Source: Byssothecium circinans | Lineage: Eukaryota > Ascomycota > Dothideomycetes > Pleosporales > Massarinaceae | Direction of reading: 5' to 3' | DNA: 64,000 nucleotides | Assembly: GCA_010015675.1 (NCBI GenBank) | Contig: ML977047.1 | Span: 58,357-122,356 of the forward strand | Shown: one piece after another, positions 54,587 through 64,000 of the stretch | How the letters are laid out: each line of letters starts with the position of its first letter | How positions within the stretch are numbered: the stretch's first letter is position 1 | Program-made: the position numbers and the translations under genes | The notes under the pieces: generated by a model | Databases searched by the model: none | The model's input: only the letters and a program-made list of their open reading frames with translations | Told to the model about the DNA's origin: nothing

Positions 54587-56424
54587 AGTGTCGGACAGGG
54601 AGAAGAAGACAGTGAGTTAGGGAGAGATGGAAGGTGGGAGGCAAGCGAGGGTAAAATATAAAGGCGGTGGACGTGGAGATCCCGCCAGCCGCGGAAGCGA
54701 CCAGGGACCCAGCAATTATTGTTGGGATCCACCGACGGTCGACGCACCCTCTTTTGGGCCAAGCGAGAAAAACCGGGACCTTGCATGGACGAATGCCTTA
54801 TGTCATCCGGAGCCGGCGCCGGCTGTAATTCGCTGCTCGCTCGACCGGTGCGAACAGAATTTTGAAAAGACACTGATCGCTGCCGTGAGAGCCCGACCAT
54901 CGCTCGCTGCGTGGAGTGTTCTAGAGTGGCGGTGCGGCAATCGATTTGCTATTATTTGCTGCTGCTGCTGGTCTTTTGCACGCAGTCGCCTCAATTTTCC
55001 GGTTGGACGCTTCAATTCCGAGCTTCGGCGTCCCTCGCCACCACCCACCAACAGCCGTTCATTATTATTCACACCCAACACCACGGCCTGGGGCAGTGAT
55101 GGCATCATCGAAAGCACTCGAGATAAGAATGCCCATGGAACGACGTGCTAGCCTAGCTTTATTCAGACGTCCGCGTCTCAACACCATGTGTAGGGAAACC
55201 CTCCGCAGCAACCACAGCTTTGCAACCTCTCAACAGTCGCTATTACGCGTCTCTAGGCTGCCGTTATCGTGTACATATGTAGCTTCTCGTCAGCCTCGGC
55301 TTCAGATGACAGGATCGCCTTCACACGCAACGTACCATTCGAGCTCAGTGCATGCCTCAGCTCAAGGTACTCAAGTGCTCCACCACTGTTGTATTACTTT
55401 CAGGGTCTGCTACATAGGGCTGAAACCCACAGACTTGTCATGTGACTGTTTCGCGGAGAGCTAATCGGGCGAGTTACGTTGATGCTTATCTCATTGTTAT
55501 TAGCTTAACCTATACTCCACTTCTTAATTATTCCAAGGCTCCTGCACTCGCCTCCATCTACCACCAGTGGTACCACCTGGTCCACGCCTGCCCGGGCAAA
55601 TTGAATGAGCAGGTATCTCCTCGGACAGACATCTTCCTCAGCAATGCAAGAACATGAAATTATCGGCATCCAGCGACGACGTCTCTCAAGTCATCCAGCA
55701 ACCCATTCTCCAGTGTGGGGAGACACTTATCGGAGGCGGCCGAACTCATGCTCTCCAGTCCTCTATCAGCCAATCAGCCCACCAAGCTACGTCTTATCAG
55801 CAACCTCTCGTGTCGATGTTTTAGCAAAAGCATCTCGTCGCTGCAGCCCGCTACTAATTCCACACCCAAAAGACGACAGCCGTGGAGCTTGTCGGTGCAA
55901 TTTTCGTGGGCTTGCCGGAGGACGACGATGCAGCCGGCCGTCTCCAGCGTCCTGGCTTCTGAGACGACGGACTAGATCTCCCAAGATGCGGAAGTAAACA
56001 TCGTGAAGATAGGCAAAAACGATTTTCTTTCAGCGAGTCATTCCGTATAAAGCTGTTGGAATCAGCTACCCTTTGCTGCTCAAGTAGATCGTCCTTGCAC
56101 CCATTCCCGCATCCGATCTCCTGCAGAATCGAAGCTTACTAGCGCACTTATGCGATTCCTCAATACACAAATTTGCCGGCCCTCTTCCACGATCTATTCA
56201 GCCATCGACGGCGTCCTCAGCCATTGACGTCGTCTTATTCGAGATTCCTTATCAGAACACGACGACCCCACTGACGAACTAGGCGAAAGCGCGTGAGCAA
56301 TCTGAAATCCCCAACGAGATCAGCGCATGCCATCTTTTCGAACGAAATAGGGAGAGATTGAGAACACCATCAGATTCCACCAAACCCTGATCAACGGTGA
56401 CTTTATTGAAACCTCGCTTTCGAC
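54587..56424. promoter_or_regulatory. Divergent upstream region of OLE1 and the permease
   Basis: 1.84 kb lie between divergent starts. OLE1-proximal sequence is CT-rich. The middle contains gctgctgctg (about 54959-54969). I find no supported gene; open frames at 55100-56000 show no family resemblance. Long upstream regions are usual for regulated lipid-desaturase genes. Confidence 0.45.
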
Positions 56425-58289
56425 ATGTCGGAGCCAAATCTTGCACATACACCGACACGCAGCTTTGGAGACAAAGCTCGTCGCGTAGTGAAGGCCTTCA
56501 CGACCAAGTACGACGTTGACTTCGAATTTAAAGCCTATAACTGACAGATGACCAGGGATGGCCTCATTGGCAACTACGACTATGGATTTTTATTCCGACC
56601 GAATCTTCCCTTCATGAAGAAATCACTACGAGCTGCACCATTCTTCGGCCTCCACGACCGAATGCCCGTCTTTCTCGCACTTCTCCTTGGTTTCCAACAC
56701 GCTCTCTCCATGCTGGCTGGTGTGATTACGCCTCCAATCATTTTAGCAAATGCTGCCCATTTGACCCCCAATACTCAACAATATCTCGTCTCGACCTCGT
56801 TGATCGTCTGCGGTATCCTTTCTTCCATCCAGATCACCCGCTTTCACATCTACAAGACGCCATATTACATCGGCACCGGCTTGATCTCCGTCGTAGGCAC
56901 TTCATTTGCAACCATACCGGTTGCCACAGGCGCTCTTTCACAAATGTATGCCACCGGATTCTGTCCATCAGACGCCAATGGCACCCCTCTCCCCTGTCCG
57001 GACGGCTATGGTGCCATCATTGGCACGGGCTGTGTTTGCGCGCTCCTCGAAATCCTCATGTCATTCACCTCTCCAAGAATCTTGAAGCGCATCTTCCCCC
57101 CACTAGTCACCGGACCGACCGTCATGCTCATCGGAGTAAAACTGGTGCAATCCGGGTTCCAAAACTGGGCTGGTGGAAGTGGTGACTGCAAGTCCCGACC
57201 CACCACTGGACTTTTCCAACTCTGCCCCAACATCAACGCTCCGCACGCCCTCCCCTGGGGAAGCGCCGAATTCATCGGCCTCGGCTTCTCCGTCTTCGTC
57301 ACCATCATCATCTGCGAACGCTTCGGCGCCCCGATCATGAAATCCACCGCCGTCGTCATCGGCCTTCTCGTTGGCTGCATCATCGCCGGAGCAACTGGAT
57401 ACTTTGATCGGAGTTCCATCGATGCTTCACCCGCCGCGTCCTTCATCTGGGTCGAAACCTTCAAGCTTTCCGTCTACGGGCCCATAGTCCTCCCATTATT
57501 AGCCGTCTACATGGTCCTCGCCATGGAAGCCATCGGCGATATCACAGCCACCTGCGATGTATCCCGTCTAGAAGTCGACGGCGAGCTTTTCGACAGTCGT
57601 ATCCAAGGCGGTGTCCTCGCCGACGGTCTCAACGGCATCCTCGCAGGCCTCTGCACTATTACCCCCATGTCCACATTCGCGCAGAACAACGGCGTTATCG
57701 CTCTAACACGGTGCGCAAATCGCAAGGCTGGCTATGCGTGCTGCTTCTGGCTCATCGTCATGGGCATCTTTGCTAAATTCGCAGCTGCGCTCGTCGCAAT
57801 CCCGAGTGCAGTGCTTGGGGGCATGACGACTTTTCTCTTCTCGGCCGTTACGGTTTCTGGTATCAGGATCATTAGTACCATGCCTTTCACGCGCCGGAAC
57901 CGCTTTATCCTAACTGCTGGATTCACCTTAGGTTTCGGCGCGACTATGGTGCCTACGTAAGATCCCCCTTCCTCACCCCTCTGCTCCCTTTCGATTTTTC
58001 AAGGTTAACGCCACGTAGATGGTTCTCCTTCGTCTTCACCTACTCGGGCCCCAACCGCGCCCTCCTCGGCTTCTACAACGCCATCGAACTCATCATGGAA
58101 ACCGGCTTCGCGGTCGTTGCGTTCGTCACCGTGGTCCTTAATTTAATTCTCCCTGAGGAAATCGAGGATGAGGAGACGCCGGAGTTGACGGCCGATGAGG
58201 TGGATCAGTCGAGGGACGATGAGGAGTGGAGGAGGATGCAGAAGGTTAGTGGGGAGGAGGAAGAGGGGAGGGCGGATAAGAATGCTTGA
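56425..58289 (+). CDS. Purine permease, UapA/UapC family (NAT/NCS2)
   Basis: Plasma-membrane H+ symporter for uric acid, xanthine or other purines. Exons 56425-56507, 56556-57956 and 58019-58289, with introns of 48 and 62 bp, give 584 aa. The first acceptor is ccag at 56555, which restores AFTTK-DGLIGNYDYGFLF; the nearer cag at 56547 would give a stop. The NAT signature QNNGVIALTR and the QH motif GFQHALSMLAG are present, with about 12-14 hydrophobic segments. AMEAIGDITATCDVS, part of the substrate site, is conserved. The acidic C-terminal tail (EEIEDEETPEL) resembles the UapA trafficking tail. Substrate specificity is not decidable here. Confidence 0.92.
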
Positions 58290-58725
58290 GGCGGTGTCTT
58301 GTTTAGTGTTGTGGTTTTCGGCTGTCTGTAAATGAATAGAGGGGTTGGATAGAAGATTGGGACAAGAGGTGGGGGGAGTGGGATGGATTCACTGGCTTGT
58401 CACTATTGGTGACCTCGACGGAAACATCTGTGAACGTCGATTTTCGGTGCACATATATACATGTGTCAGGGGTGTCATCACGTTTGCTTGATCGAAGGGC
58501 GACCTTTCATTCACCTAGATGGCTCTCCAAGTTGAAAGTCATGTGTAACGCTAAACCAAGCCTTGATGCCTTGGTCGTCGCGAAGGTATGACGGCGTAGT
58601 TGGTGAAGACCAAGATGACAGGGGTTGACTCGCATCTACTTGTGCGACCGTGATTCTTTGTTCATCTCAACTCCTGACTTGTTTACCTCCACTCCTCCCT
58701 CGTCATCTACATCTCATTCGCCGCC
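58290..58725. other. Intergenic between permease and GMC oxidoreductase
   Basis: 436 bp that hold the permease 3' UTR and the promoter of the GMC gene. A cacatatatacatg stretch (58449-58462) is the only AT-rich core-like element. No gene. Confidence 0.4.
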
Positions 58726-60619
58726 ATGAGGGGCTTGAACATGTCCATTCTCTTCGAACTGCTGCTGCCTGCCGCAAGCAGTCAATGTGCTGCGCCGTAC
58801 GATCTTGTAGCTCAGCCTTCAAACCAGACGTTCGACTACGTAGATCCACACACAATACCATCATTTCTAAACACACACTAAGTCCAACAGGTAATTGTCG
58901 GCGGCGGACTCGCCGGCCTCACCGTCGCCGCCCGTCTAGCCGAAGATCCCACCGTCACCGTTGGCGTCATCGAAGCCGGCGACTTCTACGACAAACTCAA
59001 CGGCAATCGCTCCAAAGTCCCTGGATACGGTGCCCAAGTCTCAACGCCCGCTGTGGACTGGAACCTGACAAGTATCCCGCAACCCCAACTCAACGGTCGC
59101 AATACCACTTACAGGGCCGCAAGATGCGTTGCAGGAGGCACCGCCATTAATCTTCTAGCTTACCATCGGAGCACGGCAGGTGCGTATGATCGTTGGGCGT
59201 CGCTCGTCGGGGACGAAAGCTTTCAATTCAAGAACTTCCTGCCATGGATGCGGAAGAGCATTCAATTCACGCCAGCCAACACCTCCATACGAGCCAAAAA
59301 CGCAACCGTCCCTGACGCCAAGAAGGAATCATACGACGCCGCTGGAGGTCCAGTCCAAGTTACCTTTGCCAACTGGGCAAATCCGGTTGCATCCTATGCA
59401 CAAGCAGCCTGGAAAGCCCTCGGCCTCAACACCCTCCAAGACCTAACCAGCGGAACCTTACTCGGAAACCAATACACCCCCGTAACGCAAAAAGCGAGCG
59501 ATCAGTCCCGAAGCACCTCCGAATCCTTTCTCGACTACGGCGTCGATAGCGGGAGGGAGAATCTCTTTCTCTTCCCCAAAAGCACTGCGAGCCGTGTCAC
59601 ATTCGACGCCCAGCAGAACGCCCGCTCCATCATCGCTCATTCCAACGGTCTTGTTTTCGAGCTCAAAGCACGGCGCGAAGTTATACTCGCAGCGGGAGTA
59701 ATGCATACGCCTCAGCTTCTCTTACTATCTGGAATAGGCCCCTCAGCAACGTTGACGAAGTTCAACATCCCTATCGTCAAAGACCTCCCCGGCGTTGGAA
59801 AGAATCTAAACGACCATCCCATCTTCCAGGTAGCATACGAAGCTTCCGCAGTCACCGGATCCTCGCTCCTCGACCCCCTTGCTGCCGATGCCGCCGCTGA
59901 AGAATACGTTTCGCAACACACCGGTATCCTGACGCATAACATGGCCGACCACTTTGCATGGGGAAAACCCCCCCCGGCGGAATTTAGTCCCCATACGAAC
60001 AAGGAGCTGGCGCAACTACCGTCAGACTGGCCGCATTACGAAGTCGTCGTCGCGAATATAGGTTGGGCACCGGGGAACTTTGCAGAGGGCGTCGTGATGC
60101 TTCAAGCCACCACGTCTCGCGGCTCCGTATCCATAAGCAGTTCTAACATCACCGACCCGCCGCTCCTAGACGTCCAGACGCTATCCACGAGTACAGATCG
60201 CGAACTTGTAATCGGCGCCTTCAAACTCGTCCGCCAGCTCTTCAACACCACGTCCCTCAGGGAAATCACGGGCGCCGATGTGCGTCCTGGGATTGGCGTG
60301 GGGACTTCTTGGACCGATGACGAGATCCTGGACTGGTTGCGGCGGAATATGAGTCCTGGGTCCCATGGGTGCTGTACTGCGGCTATGGGAAACGCTTCTG
60401 AACGAGATGCGGTTGTGGATACGGAAGGGAGGGTTTGGGGCGTCAAGGGATTGAGAGTCGTGGATGCTTCAGCTTTGCCTTTCTTGCCGCCCGGACATCC
60501 GGTATCCACTCTATGTAGGTTTGCTGCGTCCTCATGATCCTCGCGCACGCTAACATTATTCCGCAGATGGCCTAGCCGAGAAGTTCGCCAACGACATCAA
60601 GGTGCGTCGCCAAACTTGA
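58726..60619 (+). CDS. Secreted GMC oxidoreductase (FAD)
   Basis: Glucose-methanol-choline family flavoenzyme; substrate unknown, alcohol or aryl-alcohol type likely. Exons 58726-58839, 58891-60514 and 60567-60619, with introns of 51 and 52 bp, give 596 aa. Signal peptide: MSILFELLLPAASSQ. The ADP-binding motif is FDYVIVGGGLAGLTVAARLAE (split by intron 1). GMC signature 1 is CVAGGTAINLLAYHR and signature 2 is GVMHTPQLLLLSGIGP. The C-terminal catalytic region shows SHGCCTAAMG (active-site His) and PPGHPVSTLYGLAEK with the second His/Asn position, completed by exon 3. Several N-glycosylation sites (NNT/NTS type). Intact, unlike its neighbours to the right. Confidence 0.88.
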
Positions 60620-60647
60620 GCAACATATGGTGCATAGACGGAATCAC

Positions 60648-61402
60648 TCATGTGGATTTGGGCTTTGAAATTAATGACGATGTAACATTAGATATACGAT
60701 AGGTCCTTGGTTTATTTTCTCTCACGACCTTAACTCTTATACCCTTCGAGTCGGGCCTGAACCCACCTGAAAAGCCGTCCCACGTTATCTCAACGTCCCG
60801 TGATGTAGTTTCGTACAACCGAAACTCAAATCTCCTGAACAAATTCGCAACAGCTAAGAACAGTTCCGCACTGGCGAGATGAAGCCCAATGCATGCCCTA
60901 CCACCTTTGGAGAAGGGAATCACATATTTCTCCATCCCTCTAGTTGCACCAAACCATCGATCGGGGTCGAACCGATGAGGGTTCGGAAAATAATTCGGGT
61001 CCAGGTGGATGAAATGTGTACTCGTGCTAACCGGTGTACCGGCAGGAATGGACCAGTAACGAAATTTCAACACCTCGTTGGGAGCGATGCGGATAAGGCG
61101 GGAGGTAATGACCGCTTGCACCCGATGTGCTTCGAGGATGGTTGCGCGCAGAAGTGGTGGTTGCTCGAGCTTCTGCCATGGGGGACTGTTTCGCGGGTCT
61201 GGAATAGCCTGGCAAAACTCTTTCGTGAGCTTGATCCGAAAACTGGAGTTTTGCAGTAAATGGAACAGCAAGAGTCTGAGCTGTCGTCTCCCCTCCCGCA
61301 CCAACCAGTATGAGTCCTCCATCCATCAAACGCTGGACGGTTTTCTCCGCGGGAGGCAACTCGCTGTCGCGCAGCTCTTGAAAAATGTTTCTGTGTGAAG
61401 CT
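60648..61402 (-). pseudogene. Cytochrome P450 C-terminal remnant, frameshifted
   Basis: Only the C-terminal half of a P450 remains. The I-helix reads LMDGGLILVGAGGETTAQTL; the frame then slips near 61262 and resumes as FHLLQNSSFRIKLTKEF. The K-helix is ILEAHRV (E-x-x-R), then PHRFDPDRWFG and the haem loop PFSKGGRACIGLHLASAEL with its Cys ligand. The N-terminal ~250 residues that a P450 needs are absent: 61403-61833 has no coding sequence on this strand. The type resembles fungal trichodiene-oxygenase/benzoate-hydroxylase-like P450s. Inactive as written. Confidence 0.8.
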
Positions 61403-61833
61403 GCAGAACGGGAGTTTAATAGTCTTTAGTCGATGTCAACCATATCATTTCTTCCTTACTCTTTATTGCGTAGACATTTGTTAAAGCAGAGTATGAACTT
61501 GAAGCTTGGGCTCGGTTATAGAATGGTAGTGTTGATTTGCACCAATGAAATTGTATAAAAACGAATTTACTAGCTCCTCAACAGCATGAGGCAGTTACGG
61601 GAGGACCCCATCGGCTAGCACCGTTGTGGTGTCAGGTGAACGCCAATAAATCGCGAATGACGATATATGCGGCGAGACTGGGCGAGTGCAGACGGTCGTC
61701 TACTACGCCGCATTCATCCGGCCTCTGCTTTAACCCCACTACCATCTCACCTCAGGAAGCCATAACTCTCCCTCCTAAAGAAAACCGTCTCGCTGTGCTA
61801 CCACTACTAAGCCAGCCGTCATCCACCATCAGC
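61403..61833. other. Intergenic between P450 remnant and GST
   Basis: 431 bp that should have held the missing P450 N-terminus but do not. The right part is the GST promoter. No repeats or genes seen. Confidence 0.45.
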
Positions 61834-62762
61834 ATGAAGCCGATCAAGGTCTACATCACCCGTAAGTCGTTCTCAGATGCATCTAACACACAGAGCAAAT
61901 AACTCATCTACGTTCAGCATCCGGTCCCAACCCCTGGAAGGTTGTATGGATTGTGGAAGAGCTGGAACTCGATTATGAGATTGAATCGTTCAGTTTTGAG
62001 GTCGTCAAGCAGAAGCCATTTACCGATATCAATCCCAACGGCCGCGTCCCAGGTAGTTCATCCGCATTCACCTCTAGATCTATCCGCTTTGATTCTAACC
62101 CTTTCTACTAGCCATTCATGACCCAAACACCGCCATCACACTTTGGGAAAGCGCTGCTATTATCCAATACCTCATTGAGCAATACGACACCTCTCACAAA
62201 ATCAGCTACCCCACCCTCAAAGAGCGCCATCTTTGCAACCAATAGCTCGCCTTCCAAGTCAGTGGGCAAGGCCCTTACTTTGGCCAAGCCTCATGGTTCA
62301 ACGTCCTCCACGCCGAGAAACTGCCATCTGCCATCGATCGCTACGTTAGGGAGCTTAAGCGCATCCTTGGCGTTCTCGAGACGTCATTGGAAGGGAGGGA
62401 GTGGTTAGTGGGTGGGAAGTGTTCGTTTGCTGATATGGCGTTTGTGCCGTGGAACGATCGTATCGACATGATTCTGTTTTGCAAGCCCGAGGAAAAGTTT
62501 GAGGGCTTCCCCAACGTAAAGGCTTGGTAAGGAAACGCTATCACTATCATACGAACTAGAATGGAGATAGATACTGACTGAGTGCGTTGGTGTTCTGTAT
62601 AGGCATGAGCGCATGACAAGTAGGCCATCGTGGGGAAAGATTATGGAGAAGAAGGATGTGTTAATGGATGAGCAGGGCTTGCAGCCGAATGGGATGCCGA
62701 AGGGGATCAAGAGCTTTGAGGAGTATGAGAAACTCATTGCGCAGATGCATAAGCAAGTCTGA
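61834..62762 (+). pseudogene. Glutathione S-transferase with premature stop
   Basis: Ure2/GstA-like glutathione transferase. Exons 61834-61861, 61918-62052, 62112-62526 and 62603-62762 sum to 246 codons, a normal length. The N-terminal thioredoxin fold is clear (VYITPSGPNPWKVVWIVEEL, INPNGRVP, WESAAIIQYLIEQYD). The C-terminal helical domain continues in frame (GQGPYFGQASWFNVLHAEK, FADMAFVPWND). A TAG stop at 62243-62245 interrupts HLCNQ-stop-LAFQV. Trp or Tyr is expected there, and TGG to TAG is a single G-to-A transition. All four exon joins are clean. So it is a recent loss, an allele-specific stop or an error. Confidence 0.8.
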
Positions 62763-62829
62763 TGCGGGGCTTCACAAGCGGTTATGGTTATGGCGGTGGG
62801 GGCGGGTGGACGGTGAGAATGATTTTGGG

Positions 62830-63260
62830 TATAGTGGCTAACACCGTAACATCGTATTCGCACAGTCTCAGCGTAGATGGCCTGTAAGCGAGGCTTCTTA
62901 GTTAGTCTCTGTGTGTCGAAATCCAAAGGCTCGTTAAATATGGTGCAGGATTGAACAATTTCGCAAACGGCTTCAAGAAGCGAGGGGTCTTTGAAAATCT
63001 CAAGTGCGCACCAAATTTTGCGATGGTTGCGTTTGCATTCAATCTTCCCATCAGTTAGTATGAGATGTTCTAGCAGTGATGTGGTATACTTACGCATAGA
63101 GGAAAGAGAGTTCCTGTGCTGCCATCGAGACTGAATCATATTCCCAGTCCAGCCATGATATCGTACCTTTCCTTGAAGAGAGAAGGGCTCCCAAAATCGT
63201 TGAACAGCCAAAAAAAAGGTATAGATTACCACCTTGCGGGGAAAATCTAAACTACTTCGG
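62830..63260 (-). pseudogene. Second cytochrome P450 fragment, frameshifted
   Basis: Minus-strand coding relic of a different P450. An intron-like GTAAGT..AG stretch (63094-63046) precedes sequence reading NANATIAKF; one base is missing from a T run, and the frame resumes as WCALEIFKDPSLLEAV, QSCTIFNEPLDFDTQRL and LQAIYAETVRIR (K-helix E-x-x-R). The region corresponds to I- to K-helix of CYP7/CYP8-like fungal P450s. The haem loop and the N-terminus are missing. It overlaps the same helices as the remnant at 60648-61402, so these are two separate genes. Confidence 0.65.
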
Positions 63261-63298
63261 GGGAAAACTTTCAGTGACACGCCTTCAAGCCAGCGCTT

Positions 63299-64000
63299 TC
63301 AACCAGACGACTTAAGAAACCATTCCGCGGACCTCTTGATCCCCTCCTGCATGCTGACCTTGGGGCGATATCCTAGCCTATTCTTGGCCTTGGTGATATC
63401 AAGAGTCCTCTGCATAGTCGTATACTTGACGCGGGCGCGGTTGAGACGCGGCTTGCTCTTCCCGAGTGAGAACGCCCAGTAACCCCATTCAAGGATCCAA
63501 ACAATGCCCATCATCACCCGCCAGGGAACGACAATAACATCCTTCTCCTCAATGACAAAACCTGCAGCGGCAGCCAGAGCGCGCGTAAAGGTCCAGAACC
63601 TCCACGGCTCGTCGTTTGTAACGACGAAAGCCTCGCCGTCTACTCGAAGATCCTTTGGTAAGGTAGGGCCAGTGTAGCTGCGAAGAAGCAAGCGTGCAGT
63701 GGTGAGCTGAGCAAGTGCGTTGTTTTCAACGTAGGTCCAATCAAAGTAATTAGTGTTATCGCCGATTTGCATCCTCCCCTTTCCCTCGCGAGCATTCGAT
63801 ATAACACTGGTAACAGTTCCAGTATCACCCTCGCCAAAAAGTCCCGCGGGCCGAATCGCTGCAGTGCGAATGCGGTATCCGTTTGCTGAAAGGATGAGTG
63901 TTTCTGCTACCGCCTTGGTGTGCGAGTAGAATTCCTTTTGCTCGGGCATGAAGATGACTGGGGCTTCTTCGGTGGCGTTGATCAGGTCGGTGCGATTGTC
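63299..64000 (-). CDS. Erg26-like 3-beta-hydroxysteroid dehydrogenase, partial
   Basis: Sterol-4-alpha-carboxylate 3-dehydrogenase family (short-chain NAD(P) enzyme). The frame is open to the window edge, 233 codons visible; the Rossmann N-terminus lies outside. The active site YxxxK appears as YSHTKAVAE. Then come IRPAGLFGEGD, NYFDWTYVENNALAQLTTARL, AFVVTNDEPWRFWTF, a hydrophobic segment (VMMGIVWILEWGYWAF) and TLDITKAKNRLGYRPKVSMQEGIKRSAEWF, the family C-terminus. No stops or frameshifts in the visible part. It could be the core ERG26 of ergosterol synthesis or a cluster paralogue; neighbours suggest the latter is possible. Confidence 0.85.
   Translation of the reverse strand, partial: DNRTDLINATEEAPVIFMPEQKEFYSHTKAVAETLILSANGYRIRTAAIRPAGLFGEGDTGTVTSVISNAREGKGRMQIGDNTNYFDWTYVENNALAQLTTARLLLRSYTGPTLPKDLRVDGEAFVVTNDEPWRFWTFTRALAAAAGFVIEEKDVIVVPWRVMMGIVWILEWGYWAFSLGKSKPRLNRARVKYTTMQRTLDITKAKNRLGYRPKVSMQEGIKRSAEWFLKSSG

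Noticed and set aside
1..64000. CRISPR array, prophage or bacterial operons
   Set aside because: Spliced genes, RIP and the eukaryotic families exclude a prokaryotic source; the 17-bp repeats at 218-302 have no spacers.

Overview
The window is nuclear DNA of a filamentous ascomycete (Pezizomycotina; I lean to Dothideomycetes but cannot prove it). The genes carry short introns of about 42-100 bp with GT..AG ends. The transposons at the left edge are mutated by C-to-T and G-to-A changes that turn Gln codons into stops, the mark of repeat-induced point mutation (RIP). Typical filamentous-fungal genes are present: a PRC2 EED subunit, a Set3-type PHD-SET protein, a UapA-type purine permease and a multicopper oxidase. 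About 22 protein-coding loci are recognisable. I rebuilt their exons by hand from splice signals and family similarity.

Layout. 1-4.64 kb is an AT-rich, RIP-degraded transposon nest: minisatellite repeats, a truncated pogo-like element, and one pogo-like element inserted inside another. 5.2-15.4 kb is a compact housekeeping block: a GNAT acetyltransferase, MSP1 and TIM21 head to head, PRO1 and ATP23 head to head, Aurora kinase (IPL1 family) and TIP41 head to head. 15.4-27.7 kb is gene-poor and accessory: a probable gene relic, a secreted multicopper oxidase, a 3.2-kb segment bounded by long inverted repeats, a fungal-type protein kinase, and a transposase fragment. 27.7-40.7 kb holds a hypothetical gene, a long-chain acyl-CoA synthetase head to head with an RKM5-type methyltransferase, a frameshifted carboxylesterase and SET3. 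A 3.8-kb convergent intergenic region with a sequence gap follows. 44.4-58.3 kb holds a twin-PAS protein head to head with EED, acyl-CoA-binding protein, TDP1, OLE1 and a purine permease. 58.7-64 kb looks like a decaying metabolic cluster: an intact GMC oxidoreductase, two different P450 relics, a GST with a premature stop, and an Erg26-like 3-beta-HSD cut by the window edge.

How genes relate. Three nuclear genes for mitochondrial outer-membrane quality control, inner-membrane import and intermembrane-space proteolysis (MSP1, TIM21, ATP23) lie within 6 kb. FAA, ACBP and OLE1 all act on long-chain acyl-CoA. SET3 and EED are chromatin-silencing subunits 7 kb apart. The contrast between intact core genes and broken accessory genes (esterase, P450s, GST) argues that the breaks are real gene decay rather than general sequencing error.
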